DNA from: an uncultured Bacteroidales bacterium
Lineage (GTDB): Bacteria > Bacteroidota > Bacteroidia > Bacteroidales > Muribaculaceae
DNA: 64,000 nucleotides
Assembly (NCBI GenBank): GCA_902779125.1
Contig: CACZAC010000001.1
Coordinates: forward strand, 1-64,000
Direction: 5' to 3'
Under the pieces are notes generated by a model. The model searched no databases, had not been told where the DNA came from, and saw only the letters and a list, made by a program, of their open reading frames with translations. Shown here in pieces: positions 44,755 through 52,806 of this stretch; position 1 is the stretch's first letter; each line of letters starts with the position of its first letter. The translations under genes were made by a program, and so were the position numbers.

Positions 44755-47136
44755 TTAAACCATTCTGGCTATCTGATAGAAGATGAATGACACGAGCCAT
44801 GCCACACCAGTAGTGTAAACCACTTCAAATGCTACCCATTTCCAGCCCGCTTCACGTTTGATGGCGGCTAGCGCTGCAATGCAGGGGAAATACAAGAGGA
44901 TGAACAGCATGAACGAGTAAGCCACTATCGGGTCAAACACGTGTTCTCCATTGGGTTTGGTAGCCGATTGCAGTTTCTCTTTCAATGACGTCGATTCCTC
45001 GGTGGCGTCGCTCTCGCCGGTGTAAAGGACACCCATTGTCGAAACAACAATCTCCTTGGCGGCGGCACCCGTGAGAACGCTCACGCCCATTTGCCAGTTG
45101 AAGCCCAGCGGCTCAACCAGCGGCTCGATAGCCTTGCCCATCTGTCCCATATAAGAATTCTCAATCTGTTCTTGCGGAGTCTGTCCCTCATGGCGGGGGA
45201 AATAGCCTAGAGCCCAGACGATGATTGATGCAGCGAGGATAATGGTTGCCATCTTCTGCAGGTACTGTTTGCCCTTGCTCCACATGTGCAGGGTAGCGTT
45301 GCGTGCCGTTGGTTTGCGATAGGGAGGCAGCTCCATAACGAACTGGGTCTTGTCATGCTTGAGGATGGTTTTGCTCAACAGGATGGCGGTGAGCGCGGCT
45401 ATCAGGATACCTATCAGATAGATGCTCATGAGAATCAGTCCCTGGTTGGCAGTGAAGAAAGCAGCTACAAGCAGCAGGTAGGCCGGCAAACGTGCCGAGC
45501 ATGACATGAACGGTACGGTCAAAATGGTCACAAGACGGTCTCGACGGTTCTCAAGGGTGCGGGTGGCCATGATGGCAGGCACACCGCAACCGAAGCCGAT
45601 GAGGTAGGGGATAAACGATTTGCCGTGAAGTCCCACGCGGTGCATGATGCGGTCCACAATGAAGGCTGCTCGTGCCATGTAGCCGCTGTCTTCCAGTAGT
45701 GAGATGCAGAAAAACAGTATCAGAATTTGCGGCAGGAACACCAGCACGCCACCAACACCGCCAATGATGCCGTCGATAACCAGGTCTTTAAGGATGCCGT
45801 CGGGCATCGCCTTGCCAATCCACTCACCAATCCAGCCGATACCGCTTTCAATCCAGTCTTGAGGATAGGCGCCCAGCGTGAAGGTCAATTCAAACATCAG
45901 CCACATCAGCACCAGCAGGATGGGTAATGCCAACCATCGATTAGTCAACAGGCGGTCCATTGAATAACCGGGTTTGGTCTCACCAGTAGCGCGATTGGGA
46001 TTGGGGGTGAGCGCTTCGGCAAGTGCACCGCGCACGAAACCGTATTTCAGGTCAGTTATGATGCTCACAATGTCGCTGTTGAAATCTCGCTCGATGAGTT
46101 GGCGCAGTTCGGTCGCTCTGGATTTCACTGTTTCGGCATCGTCCTTGTTGTTGAGCAATTCGATGGCATGTTGGTCATTCTCAATGATTTTGAGTACGGT
46201 ATAGCGGTCCAACTCAGGGCACATCTCGCCCAATTCCTTGAGGCTGTCCTCGATAAGCGGTCCGTAGTTCACGTTGTGGTGCATCGTTTCCTGTTCACTC
46301 TCATCGATGGCTGCCATTGTTGCCTGTAGCACATCCTTGACCCCATGGCCGTTATAGGCAGTGAGCGGCACCATTCTAGCACCCAGCAGACGGCTCATCA
46401 TCTCGATGTCGAGTTTGTCACCGCTTTTCTCCAACTCATCCCACATGTTCAGGGCAACCACCATGGGAATGTTCATGTCCATGATCTGGGTGGTCAAGTA
46501 GAGGTTGCGCTCAAGATTGCCTGCATCCACGATGTTGAGAATGGCGTCGGGATGGTTATCGCGGATGTAAGTTCGCACATACATCTCCTCAGGGGAATAC
46601 TCTGTTAGCGAATAGGTGCCGGGCAAGTCAACCAGTTGAACTTTACGACCGCCGATGGAGAACCAGCCTTCCTTGCTGTCTACCGTCACTCCGCCATAGT
46701 TGCCCACTTTCTCTTTGGCACCTGTCACATTATTGAACAGCGATGTCTTGCCACAGTTGGGATTGCCAACAAGGACGACACGCAGCACGTTATCGGCCAT
46801 GGGGTCAACACCTGCCACCTCGGTCTCGACAATACCGTTAAAGGCGTCTTCCATGTCACAGAACTCTGCATCCTTATCGGTCACCTCGACTTGAGCCGCT
46901 TCGCTGTGGCGCAGTGAGATGTGAGATCCCATAATCATATATTCCACGGGATCCTGCAATGGGGCGTTCTTAAGCACGGTCACCTTGGCACCACGAACAA
47001 ACCCCATTTCCAACAGACGCTGACGAAAGGCGCCATCGCCCATAACCCGCACAACTTGCACGGTCATGCCCACAGGTTCATCGTCCAGTAGCCTGGTGGA
47101 TATATTTTTATTGCTATCTTCTTGTTTTTTAATCAT
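44755..47136 (-). CDS. feoB: Ferrous iron transporter FeoB with N-terminal FeoA domain
   Basis: 793 residues from ATG 47136 (MIKKQEDSNKN); upstream in-frame codons to 47223 lie beyond the promoter box at 47164-47171. Residues about 22-87 are a FeoA SH3-like domain (RLLEMGFVRGAKVTVL). The G domain follows with G1 GNPNCGKT at 124-131, G3 DLPGTYSL and G4 NMWD. Two Gate regions and the core of about eight membrane helices complete it. It imports Fe2+. Fusion of FeoA to FeoB is common in Bacteroidetes. The Cys-rich partner gene follows. Confidence 0.95.
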   Translation of the reverse strand: MIKKQEDSNKNISTRLLDDEPVGMTVQVVRVMGDGAFRQRLLEMGFVRGAKVTVLKNAPLQDPVEYMIMGSHISLRHSEAAQVEVTDKDAEFCDMEDAFNGIVETEVAGVDPMADNVLRVVLVGNPNCGKTSLFNNVTGAKEKVGNYGGVTVDSKEGWFSIGGRKVQLVDLPGTYSLTEYSPEEMYVRTYIRDNHPDAILNIVDAGNLERNLYLTTQIMDMNIPMVVALNMWDELEKSGDKLDIEMMSRLLGARMVPLTAYNGHGVKDVLQATMAAIDESEQETMHHNVNYGPLIEDSLKELGEMCPELDRYTVLKIIENDQHAIELLNNKDDAETVKSRATELRQLIERDFNSDIVSIITDLKYGFVRGALAEALTPNPNRATGETKPGYSMDRLLTNRWLALPILLVLMWLMFELTFTLGAYPQDWIESGIGWIGEWIGKAMPDGILKDLVIDGIIGGVGGVLVFLPQILILFFCISLLEDSGYMARAAFIVDRIMHRVGLHGKSFIPYLIGFGCGVPAIMATRTLENRRDRLVTILTVPFMSCSARLPAYLLLVAAFFTANQGLILMSIYLIGILIAALTAILLSKTILKHDKTQFVMELPPYRKPTARNATLHMWSKGKQYLQKMATIILAASIIVWALGYFPRHEGQTPQEQIENSYMGQMGKAIEPLVEPLGFNWQMGVSVLTGAAAKEIVVSTMGVLYTGESDATEESTSLKEKLQSATKPNGEHVFDPIVAYSFMLFILLYFPCIAALAAIKREAGWKWVAFEVVYTTGVAWLVSFIFYQIARMV

Positions 47137-47163
47137 GTCGTGTCTGTATTTTATTCCATGGTG

Positions 47164-47171
47164 CAAAAATA
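47164..47171 (-). promoter_or_regulatory. -7 box for feoAB
   Basis: TATTTTTG on the minus strand fits TAnnTTTG, 28 bp upstream of ATG 47136, and decides that start. Confidence 0.6.
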
Positions 47172-47399
47172 CTACCACATTTCGGTTACAACAATCCCAT
47201 TTTCTTGTGTTTTTAATAGACAAAAAATCCCCGATAATGGGGATAGAACTCTCAGTTTAAAACATGAATATTTAATAAATGTTAAATATTAAGCTGCGAT
47301 TAAACTTTTTCAGAAATATAGAGTCAATATATCGAATTCAATGAAGAATTAATGCTTCAAACGAATAAAACTGACTTTTTCTTAATAATAAAACACTTC

Positions 47400-47488
47400 A
47401 ACCTTGTGTCGAACTGCTGACGAAGCATCACTAGACACAGAACATATAGGTCCCGATTGACATTCAACAGTCACGGGACTTTTGTTTT
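47400..47488 (+). ncRNA. Candidate small RNA with two hairpins and intrinsic terminator
   Basis: Hairpin 1 (47405-47439): TGTGTC...GACACA with inner stem TGCT-GACGA-AGCA. Hairpin 2 (47450-47479): GTCCCG-AT-TGAC...GTCA-CGGGAC, followed by TTTTGTTTT. A plus-strand terminator here has no coding gene upstream to serve, since feoAB runs the other way. No exact TAnnTTTG box is seen upstream, so the 5' end is uncertain and the strand is inferred from the T-run. Not matched to a known RNA family. Confidence 0.4.
47450..47488 (+). terminator. Strong intrinsic terminator without an annotated upstream gene
   Basis: GTCCCG / CGGGAC outer stem with inner TGAC / GTCA, then TTTTGTTTT. It is intergenic, 58 bp beyond the minus-strand stop of the methyltransferase gene. 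On the minus strand there is no equivalent T-run. Confidence 0.75.
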
Positions 47489-47546
47489 GCCCTGCATTTG
47501 ACATTTAAATGTCGATAGCATGACATAACATTTAAAAATCATTTGG

Positions 47547-48257
47547 TTACATTTTCAAGTAGAAGGCACCGGTGAGCGCAACATACTCGCTGGTGAAACT
47601 GCCGTCGCTATGGGCGATGGTCAAACTGTCCTCTCGGTAGGGCATATCGTGCCGTGACAACAGCCACAGGGTGCGTTTGGAAGGCGCACCATCAACGGGA
47701 ATGACTCGTGTGATACGCTTCACTGGTAATGAGGCGAATGTCGCCGCTTCAATGATTTCACTCTCGGCGTCAGTGGGCGAGATGAAAGCCAGTGTGCCAT
47801 GTTCTGTCAGTAGCCTGGTTGCTCCCTCAATGAGTTGTTGGTAGGTGAGTGACTGCGTGTGTCGTGCCACGGTGCGGGCGTCACCTGTTGGCAATATGCC
47901 ATTGTTGAAAAATGGGGGATTGGAAACTATCAGGTCAAAACGTTCCTTTGTATCCATATCATTGAAGTTGCCCATGACGGCTGACAGCCGTTCGCTCCAT
48001 GGCGATTGCTTGAAATTAATGCTCGCTTCATCAATCGCATCAGGGTCAATGTCAATAGCACCGATAACGGCTTGACTGTTACGCTGGGCAACCATGAGGG
48101 CGATGACGCCGCATCCCGTGCCCACATCGAGCACATGCTGCACACCGTCAACCGGGCACCATGCACCCAAGAGAACGCCATCGGTGCCCACTTTCATCGC
48201 CGTGCGGTCGTTCAAGACAGTAAATTGCTTGAATCGGAATGTTTTTTCTCGTCCCAT
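47547..48257 (-). CDS. tRNA1(Val) (adenine-N6)-methyltransferase (TrmN6/YfiC-like)
   Basis: 236 residues from ATG 48257 (MGREKTFRFKQFTVLND). An in-frame codon at 48269 overlaps the promoter box and is rejected. The SAM-binding motif is VLDVGTGCGVIALMVAQ and the N6-adenine catalytic motif is NPPF in DLIVSNPPFFNNG. By family it methylates A37 of a tRNA. It is monocistronic. Confidence 0.9.
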   Translation of the reverse strand: MGREKTFRFKQFTVLNDRTAMKVGTDGVLLGAWCPVDGVQHVLDVGTGCGVIALMVAQRNSQAVIGAIDIDPDAIDEASINFKQSPWSERLSAVMGNFNDMDTKERFDLIVSNPPFFNNGILPTGDARTVARHTQSLTYQQLIEGATRLLTEHGTLAFISPTDAESEIIEAATFASLPVKRITRVIPVDGAPSKRTLWLLSRHDMPYREDSLTIAHSDGSFTSEYVALTGAFYLKM

Positions 48258-48266
48258 ATCTGCTTG

Positions 48267-48274
48267 CAAAGGTA
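48267..48274 (-). promoter_or_regulatory. -7 box for the tRNA methyltransferase gene
   Basis: TACCTTTG on the minus strand fits TAnnTTTG. It ends only 9 bp before ATG 48257, so the message would be nearly leaderless, and it rules out a start at 48269. Confidence 0.55.
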
Positions 48275-48308
48275 GTGATAATTCTCAAAATAGAGATTTC
48301 TGCCTGTT

Positions 48309-48361
48309 ATTGTAAATATATAAATTACAATCCGTTTTCACGCTGTGGCACGGTTTTTGCT
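48309..48361 (+). promoter_or_regulatory. Sigma-54-type promoter with upstream dyad
   Basis: TGGCACGGTTTTTGCT at 48346-48361 matches the RpoN -24/-12 consensus (TGGCACG-R-NNN-TTGCW), with GG and GC exactly 10 bp apart. A perfect inverted repeat ATTGTAA-N9-TTACAAT (48309-48331) lies 15 bp upstream and could bind an activator. No TAnnTTTG box is found between here and the gene at 48555. Confidence 0.65.
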
Positions 48362-48382
48362 ATACGAAAAGCGCCCTAATAG

Positions 48383-48415
48383 GGTGAAAAATCACGCATT
48401 TAGCATTTTTTCACC
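48383..48415 (+). promoter_or_regulatory. Leader hairpin downstream of the sigma-54-like promoter
   Basis: Stem GGTGAAAAA / TTTTTCACC with a 15-nt loop, at about +11 to +43 of the predicted transcript. A CCCTA-A-TAGGG palindrome overlaps its 5' edge. The transcript leader before the ATG would be about 180 nt. Function unknown. Confidence 0.4.
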
Positions 48416-48554
48416 AAAAAACGAGGGTCATGTATCATTTTACATTATAAATTGCAACGCTTTTTTAAACAACATCTTAAACTTTTTTAAGATTTGAGTG
48501 TCTAAACAACAAACAAGAACTAATATTAACAATGAATTTTAAAACGTAATTATT

Positions 48555-49808
48555 ATGAAGAAGTATCGTGTATTTGCATTGTTGGGCGTAATGGCGTTAA
48601 CCGCTGGTTCGCTAATGGCCCAGGACTACGATGACATCTATTACGATTCGTCCAAGTCCTCTAAGAATGCGACCAAAAAGGTCGAAAAGGCCGCCAAGAC
48701 CACTGTGATCTATGGTGAGGTCCCTGAGAAGTATAAGGTGGTTGCACAAGACAACTACCAAGTTGAGCGTGACGAGGACGAATACAACCGTCGTGGTGCC
48801 TATGACCCAAGTAATGTCAACTATGAGGTGGATATCAATGGTGATACCATCTACGAGGAGGCATTTGCTAACACTCGCCGCATCGAGCGCTTCTACAATC
48901 CAGATATTGTCATCCTGAGTGATGATGATGATCTGATTGAGCTTTATTATGACGAGTCTCCCTCAGTCAATCTGATTATTGGATCAGACAGCTTCTCGTA
49001 TTACGGGTGGGATACTCCGTTATATAGCTCCTTCTATCCTTGGTATACCGGTTGGTATTCTCCCTGGCACACGCCTTGGTATTACCATCGTTCTTGGTAT
49101 TCTCTCTACAATTGGGATTATGGTTACTACTCATGGTATTCGCCCTATTATGGATGGGGTGGCCCATACTACGGCTGGTACGGCTGGCGTCCCTATTGGA
49201 ATAATTGGTACCCAGGCGATTTATGGGCATACAATCACCATTACAGCAGTTACCCCCATAATTATGGTATTGGTGGAAGAAGCCAAAGCTTGATTGGCAG
49301 TCGTATTGGATTGGCTTCTAACCGTAATGGTCGCGACCGAGTGAGTTATGGAGCAGGCACTAACCGCAACCATATTGCATCTAAAGATGGCAACCGTCCA
49401 TCCAATATAGGAAAGGGCCGCAATGGTTATGCCAACAATCGCAATAGCGGTAATATCACTACCCGCAACAGTAGCCCAACTACCCGCAGCAGCCAATCAG
49501 TTAATCGTTCGTCAGCCGGAGACCGCACCTACAGCACCCGTAGTAGCAGTTCTTACGGAGGAAACCGCTCTTCAGGCAGCACTTATCGCAGCAGTGGCTC
49601 CGGTAGCTACAGCGGTGGCAGCAGTCGCAGTTCCGGCGGTTACAGCGGTGGCAGCAGCCGTAGTTCTGGCAGCTACAGCGGTGGTAGCAGCAGCCGTAGT
49701 TCTGGCAGCTATAGCGGTGGCGGATACAGTGGTGGCTCCAGCGGCAGCCGCAGCTCTGGTGGTGGCAGTCGTGGCGGTTCGTCAGGCGGTGGCGGTCATC
49801 GTCGCTGA
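48555..49808 (+). CDS. Secreted low-complexity Tyr/Trp- and Gly/Ser/Arg-rich protein
   Basis: A 417-residue protein with a signal peptide (MKKYRVFALLGVMALTAGSLMAQ). An acidic, ordered-looking section (about 24-150) is followed by a Tyr/Trp-rich stretch (about 150-235, repeats of WY, YY and GW) and a tail of RSSGSYSGG-type repeats to the end (about 300-417), closing GGGGHRR. Basic residues dominate the tail. There is no enzyme motif. Such composition fits a surface-coating or matrix protein, but that is inference. It is the first gene behind the sigma-54-like promoter, 61 bp before the FadL-type porin gene. Confidence 0.75.
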   Translation: MKKYRVFALLGVMALTAGSLMAQDYDDIYYDSSKSSKNATKKVEKAAKTTVIYGEVPEKYKVVAQDNYQVERDEDEYNRRGAYDPSNVNYEVDINGDTIYEEAFANTRRIERFYNPDIVILSDDDDLIELYYDESPSVNLIIGSDSFSYYGWDTPLYSSFYPWYTGWYSPWHTPWYYHRSWYSLYNWDYGYYSWYSPYYGWGGPYYGWYGWRPYWNNWYPGDLWAYNHHYSSYPHNYGIGGRSQSLIGSRIGLASNRNGRDRVSYGAGTNRNHIASKDGNRPSNIGKGRNGYANNRNSGNITTRNSSPTTRSSQSVNRSSAGDRTYSTRSSSSYGGNRSSGSTYRSSGSGSYSGGSSRSSGGYSGGSSRSSGSYSGGSSSRSSGSYSGGGYSGGSSGSRSSGGGSRGGSSGGGGHRR

Positions 49809-49869
49809 TCAAATAAACATTTCACACACTGTTTATTAACTTTTATTGAACTCTAAATTTAAATCAGAA

Positions 49870-51504
49870 ATGAAGAAAGTTTTTGCCATACTGTTGTGCG
49901 GACTTCCTCTAATGATAAACGCACAGGATGCCTTTGACGTCTTGCAGATGTCACAAACCGAACTCCGGGGTACCTCGCGCTTCCAATCGATGGCGGGGGC
50001 CTTCGGAGCCCTCGGAGGCGATCTTTCGGTACTCACCCAAAATCCTGGTGGTATCGGTGTCTATCGAAGCTCAGACCTGGGTCTCTCGATGGGTGTTGAT
50101 ATCAATAGTACAAAGTCGGGAATTGATAAGATTAACGAGACTAAGTTTAACGTGAACAACGTGGGTTACATTGGTGCCATCCGCTTGGATAGCGAGTTAG
50201 TGCCCAATTTGAACTTCGGTTTCACCTATAACCGATTGAAGTCCTTTAACCGTCATTATGTGGGCGGTGTGGGTGATATTCCCACCTCGATGAGCAATTT
50301 TATTGCCGATCAGTTTGTGAACAATAATCCGAGCGGTCCTTACACCGATGCTGACCTTTTCTGGACTGATGACTTCAATCCATATTTTGACGGCTATGCA
50401 CCTTGGGCTGCAGTAACCACCTTCGATATGAAAACAGATAATGGCGGTTATGTGGGTATTATCAACGCCAACAATGGATTCATGCAGGGTCTTTATGGTG
50501 ACGGTACGAGAGGCGATGCCTACTACGAGGTTAATGAGAAAGGTCATGTCGATGAGTACAACATTGCTTTTGGCGGCAATTTTGCCAACAAACTGTATTG
50601 GGGCCTCGATTTCGGTATCCTTGACCTGAATTTCGAGAGCTATCAGAACTATGAGGAGGATTTGGTCGATCCTTACATCATGGCCGACGATGATGACCTC
50701 TATCTGAGTGATATTACTAATGTCAACACCCAGGCCAACTGGTCTCTGCGCAATTATCTGCACAGCAAGGGTACTGGTGTGAACTTCAAGTTAGGTCTCA
50801 TCTGGCGTCCCATTCAGGCTTTGCGCATTGGCGCAGCGTTCCACACGCCCACCTACTATGATATGCGTGACACCTACGCTTTGAGAGCTAGAATAAATGC
50901 CTATCATGGTGCCGATTTGCTCTATCGTGGCGAGAAGCTCAGCAATGAAGGTTATGATTATTCGAGCACTTACACCATCGCGACCCCTTGGCACTTCTTG
51001 GGTAGCGTGGCTGGAGTGATTGGCAATAGCGGCATCATTAGTCTGGACTACGAGTGTGTAGCCAACGAGACGATGCGCGTTGGTAATGACCGCAGGAACT
51101 ACTATCCTGACGTGACCTATAATGTCAAGGAATACTTCAAGCCAACGCACATTATCCGCGTGGGTGGGGAGTACCGTTTAAATCCCAACCTGAGTCTGCG
51201 TGCCGGCTACAGCTATCAGTCAACTCAAGTCGAGAAAGGCGTTGACAAGTATGATTACAACATCTCAACAGTGGGCTCTAATCCCACCTACCAGTATGAC
51301 AACTGTGTGCATCACATCACTGGTGGTTTGGGTTACCGCTACAACGCATTTTACGCCGACTTGGCCTATGTGCACAAGATTCGCAAGAGTGTTTACAACG
51401 CTTTCTCGCCCATCAATGACGAGTACGGTTACGAACCTAATGTCAGTGCGGATGTGACCGATAACAACAATCGTGTATCCCTCACGTTAGGCATAAGGTT
51501 CTAA
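49870..51504 (+). CDS. OmpP1/FadL-family outer-membrane transporter
   Basis: 544 residues from ATG 49870 (MKKVFAILLCGLPLMINAQ), a good signal peptide; a TTG at 49846 is in frame but upstream of it. The mature protein begins with the FadL-like hatch (GTSRFQSMAGAFGALGGDLSVLTQNPGGIGVYRSS), then alternating strands to the terminal VSLTLGIRF, an outer-membrane barrel end with final Phe. Relatives admit hydrophobic compounds. It is probably cotranscribed with the low-complexity gene upstream. A terminator follows. Confidence 0.9.
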   Translation: MKKVFAILLCGLPLMINAQDAFDVLQMSQTELRGTSRFQSMAGAFGALGGDLSVLTQNPGGIGVYRSSDLGLSMGVDINSTKSGIDKINETKFNVNNVGYIGAIRLDSELVPNLNFGFTYNRLKSFNRHYVGGVGDIPTSMSNFIADQFVNNNPSGPYTDADLFWTDDFNPYFDGYAPWAAVTTFDMKTDNGGYVGIINANNGFMQGLYGDGTRGDAYYEVNEKGHVDEYNIAFGGNFANKLYWGLDFGILDLNFESYQNYEEDLVDPYIMADDDDLYLSDITNVNTQANWSLRNYLHSKGTGVNFKLGLIWRPIQALRIGAAFHTPTYYDMRDTYALRARINAYHGADLLYRGEKLSNEGYDYSSTYTIATPWHFLGSVAGVIGNSGIISLDYECVANETMRVGNDRRNYYPDVTYNVKEYFKPTHIIRVGGEYRLNPNLSLRAGYSYQSTQVEKGVDKYDYNISTVGSNPTYQYDNCVHHITGGLGYRYNAFYADLAYVHKIRKSVYNAFSPINDEYGYEPNVSADVTDNNNRVSLTLGIRF

Positions 51505-51545
51505 ACTAGACATTCTACCCGGAAATTACGTTTAAAATTCAACTT

Positions 51546-51581
51546 ATGGCAATGCGCGTCATCGCGTGTTGCCATTTTTTT
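51546..51581 (+). terminator. Intrinsic terminator after the FadL-type gene
   Basis: Stem ATGGCAATGCGCG / CGCGTGTTGCCAT with one mismatch and a short loop, followed by TTTTTT. Confidence 0.88.
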
Positions 51582-51613
51582 GTCACAGACTTGTCCTTAT
51601 TAGAACAAGGAGT

Positions 51614-52702
51614 CTAACGGTTGGATGTAATGGTGATGACTGCATATTCCGAACTGGTACCGATGCGGAATTTACCGCCCCAGATACCGATGCCTGAACT
51701 GACGTAATAATTGGTTTTACCGCGTTTCCATGGGCCGTAGTCACATTCATACATTTTCTTGGTAACCCAGTTCAACGGCCATACCTGACCGCGGTGGGTG
51801 TGACCACTCAGCTGCAGATCCACACCGTTCTGCTCGGCTTCTTCCAAGTGAAAGGGTTGATGGTCGAGCAAGATGACATAATTGCCGTGGGACACATTTT
51901 TCATGAGTTGCTCTACACTCTTACGGTTGCGGTTGCTGCGGTCATCACGCCCCACTATGGTCACGCCACCGATGGTAATAGTGCTGTCTCGCAGCAGTTT
52001 GATACCGGTTTGTTCAATTAATCCGATGGCCTTGTCGATACCGGTGATGTACTCATGATTACCCAGGCAGGCGATAGTCGGGGCATTCAAGCGTTTGAAC
52101 TCATCTGAAGTTCCATATTCATTTATTGGGCGCACATTGCCGTCAATCAAGTCACCGGCAATGAGAATCATATCAGGATGTTCGTTATTAATCATGTCAA
52201 CCCATCGTCCGACCTCAGCGCGACGGTTGTGGAAGCCAGCGTGCAGGTCGCTGAGCATGACAATCTTTAAGGGTTTTTCCAGATATTTGTCAGTTGTAAG
52301 ATTGATTTCTTGGCGCTGTTTGTGATGATAATGGATATTGCCGCCGATAAAAGTCACCAGCATCACACCAGTAATCACCATTGATGTCACACCGTTATCG
52401 TGGAGCCAGGCTGAGGGAACAAGATGGACAATCCGCCCTATGTCGAGCAGAAGAAAAGCCATCAGCAGGTAGAACATGATGACGAGCCAAGAGTTGCCGA
52501 TTTCATACATGGCTGTAGCCAAAGGCAAGGGGAGGCCGTCGCTCTTGAACTGCATCACCATACAGGCCAAAGCCAGCAGCATAAGTATGATAATAATTAC
52601 TCTGACAGGAGTGGAAAACGGCAGCACCCGCCACACGTGCCATGACACATATCCCTGCATGATATGCATCACGGTTAATGCTACAATAAAGAATTTCGCC
52701 AT
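51614..52702 (-). CDS. Membrane-anchored metallophosphoesterase
   Basis: A 362-residue protein. Four hydrophobic helices cover about 1-125. The calcineurin-like phosphoesterase domain follows with all metal motifs: SDLHAGF, GDLIDG, GNHEY and the final GHTHRGQVWP. Similar YkuE-like proteins cleave phosphoesters, including lipid pyrophosphates; the substrate is not evident. It is monocistronic and convergent with the FadL-type gene. Confidence 0.88.
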   Translation of the reverse strand: MAKFFIVALTVMHIMQGYVSWHVWRVLPFSTPVRVIIIILMLLALACMVMQFKSDGLPLPLATAMYEIGNSWLVIMFYLLMAFLLLDIGRIVHLVPSAWLHDNGVTSMVITGVMLVTFIGGNIHYHHKQRQEINLTTDKYLEKPLKIVMLSDLHAGFHNRRAEVGRWVDMINNEHPDMILIAGDLIDGNVRPINEYGTSDEFKRLNAPTIACLGNHEYITGIDKAIGLIEQTGIKLLRDSTITIGGVTIVGRDDRSNRNRKSVEQLMKNVSHGNYVILLDHQPFHLEEAEQNGVDLQLSGHTHRGQVWPLNWVTKKMYECDYGPWKRGKTNYYVSSGIGIWGGKFRIGTSSEYAVITITSNR

Positions 52703-52722
52703 ATTATGTTTCTGATTTGCTG

Positions 52723-52730
52723 CAAAAGTA
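52723..52730 (-). promoter_or_regulatory. -7 box for the metallophosphoesterase gene
   Basis: TACTTTTG on the minus strand fits TAnnTTTG, 21 bp before the ATG. It is back to back with the helicase promoter. Confidence 0.55.
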
Positions 52731-52772
52731 ATAAAAAATCGATTTTAACACTGATGAATGGGTTTTATTAAC

Positions 52773-52780
52773 TATTTTTG
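52773..52780 (+). promoter_or_regulatory. -7 box for the DEAD-like helicase gene (and fbp)
   Basis: TATTTTTG fits TAnnTTTG, 26 bp before ATG 52807. Confidence 0.55.
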
Positions 52781-52806
52781 TGGATTAATTAATATCATTT
52801 ACCGCT

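Larger units (their letters stand above)
47172..47546. other. Intergenic region with a possible small RNA
   Basis: About 375 bp, AT-rich to 47400, without a convincing coding frame. From 47405 it becomes structured on the plus strand and ends in a strong terminator; see the separate ncRNA entry. Confidence 0.5.
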
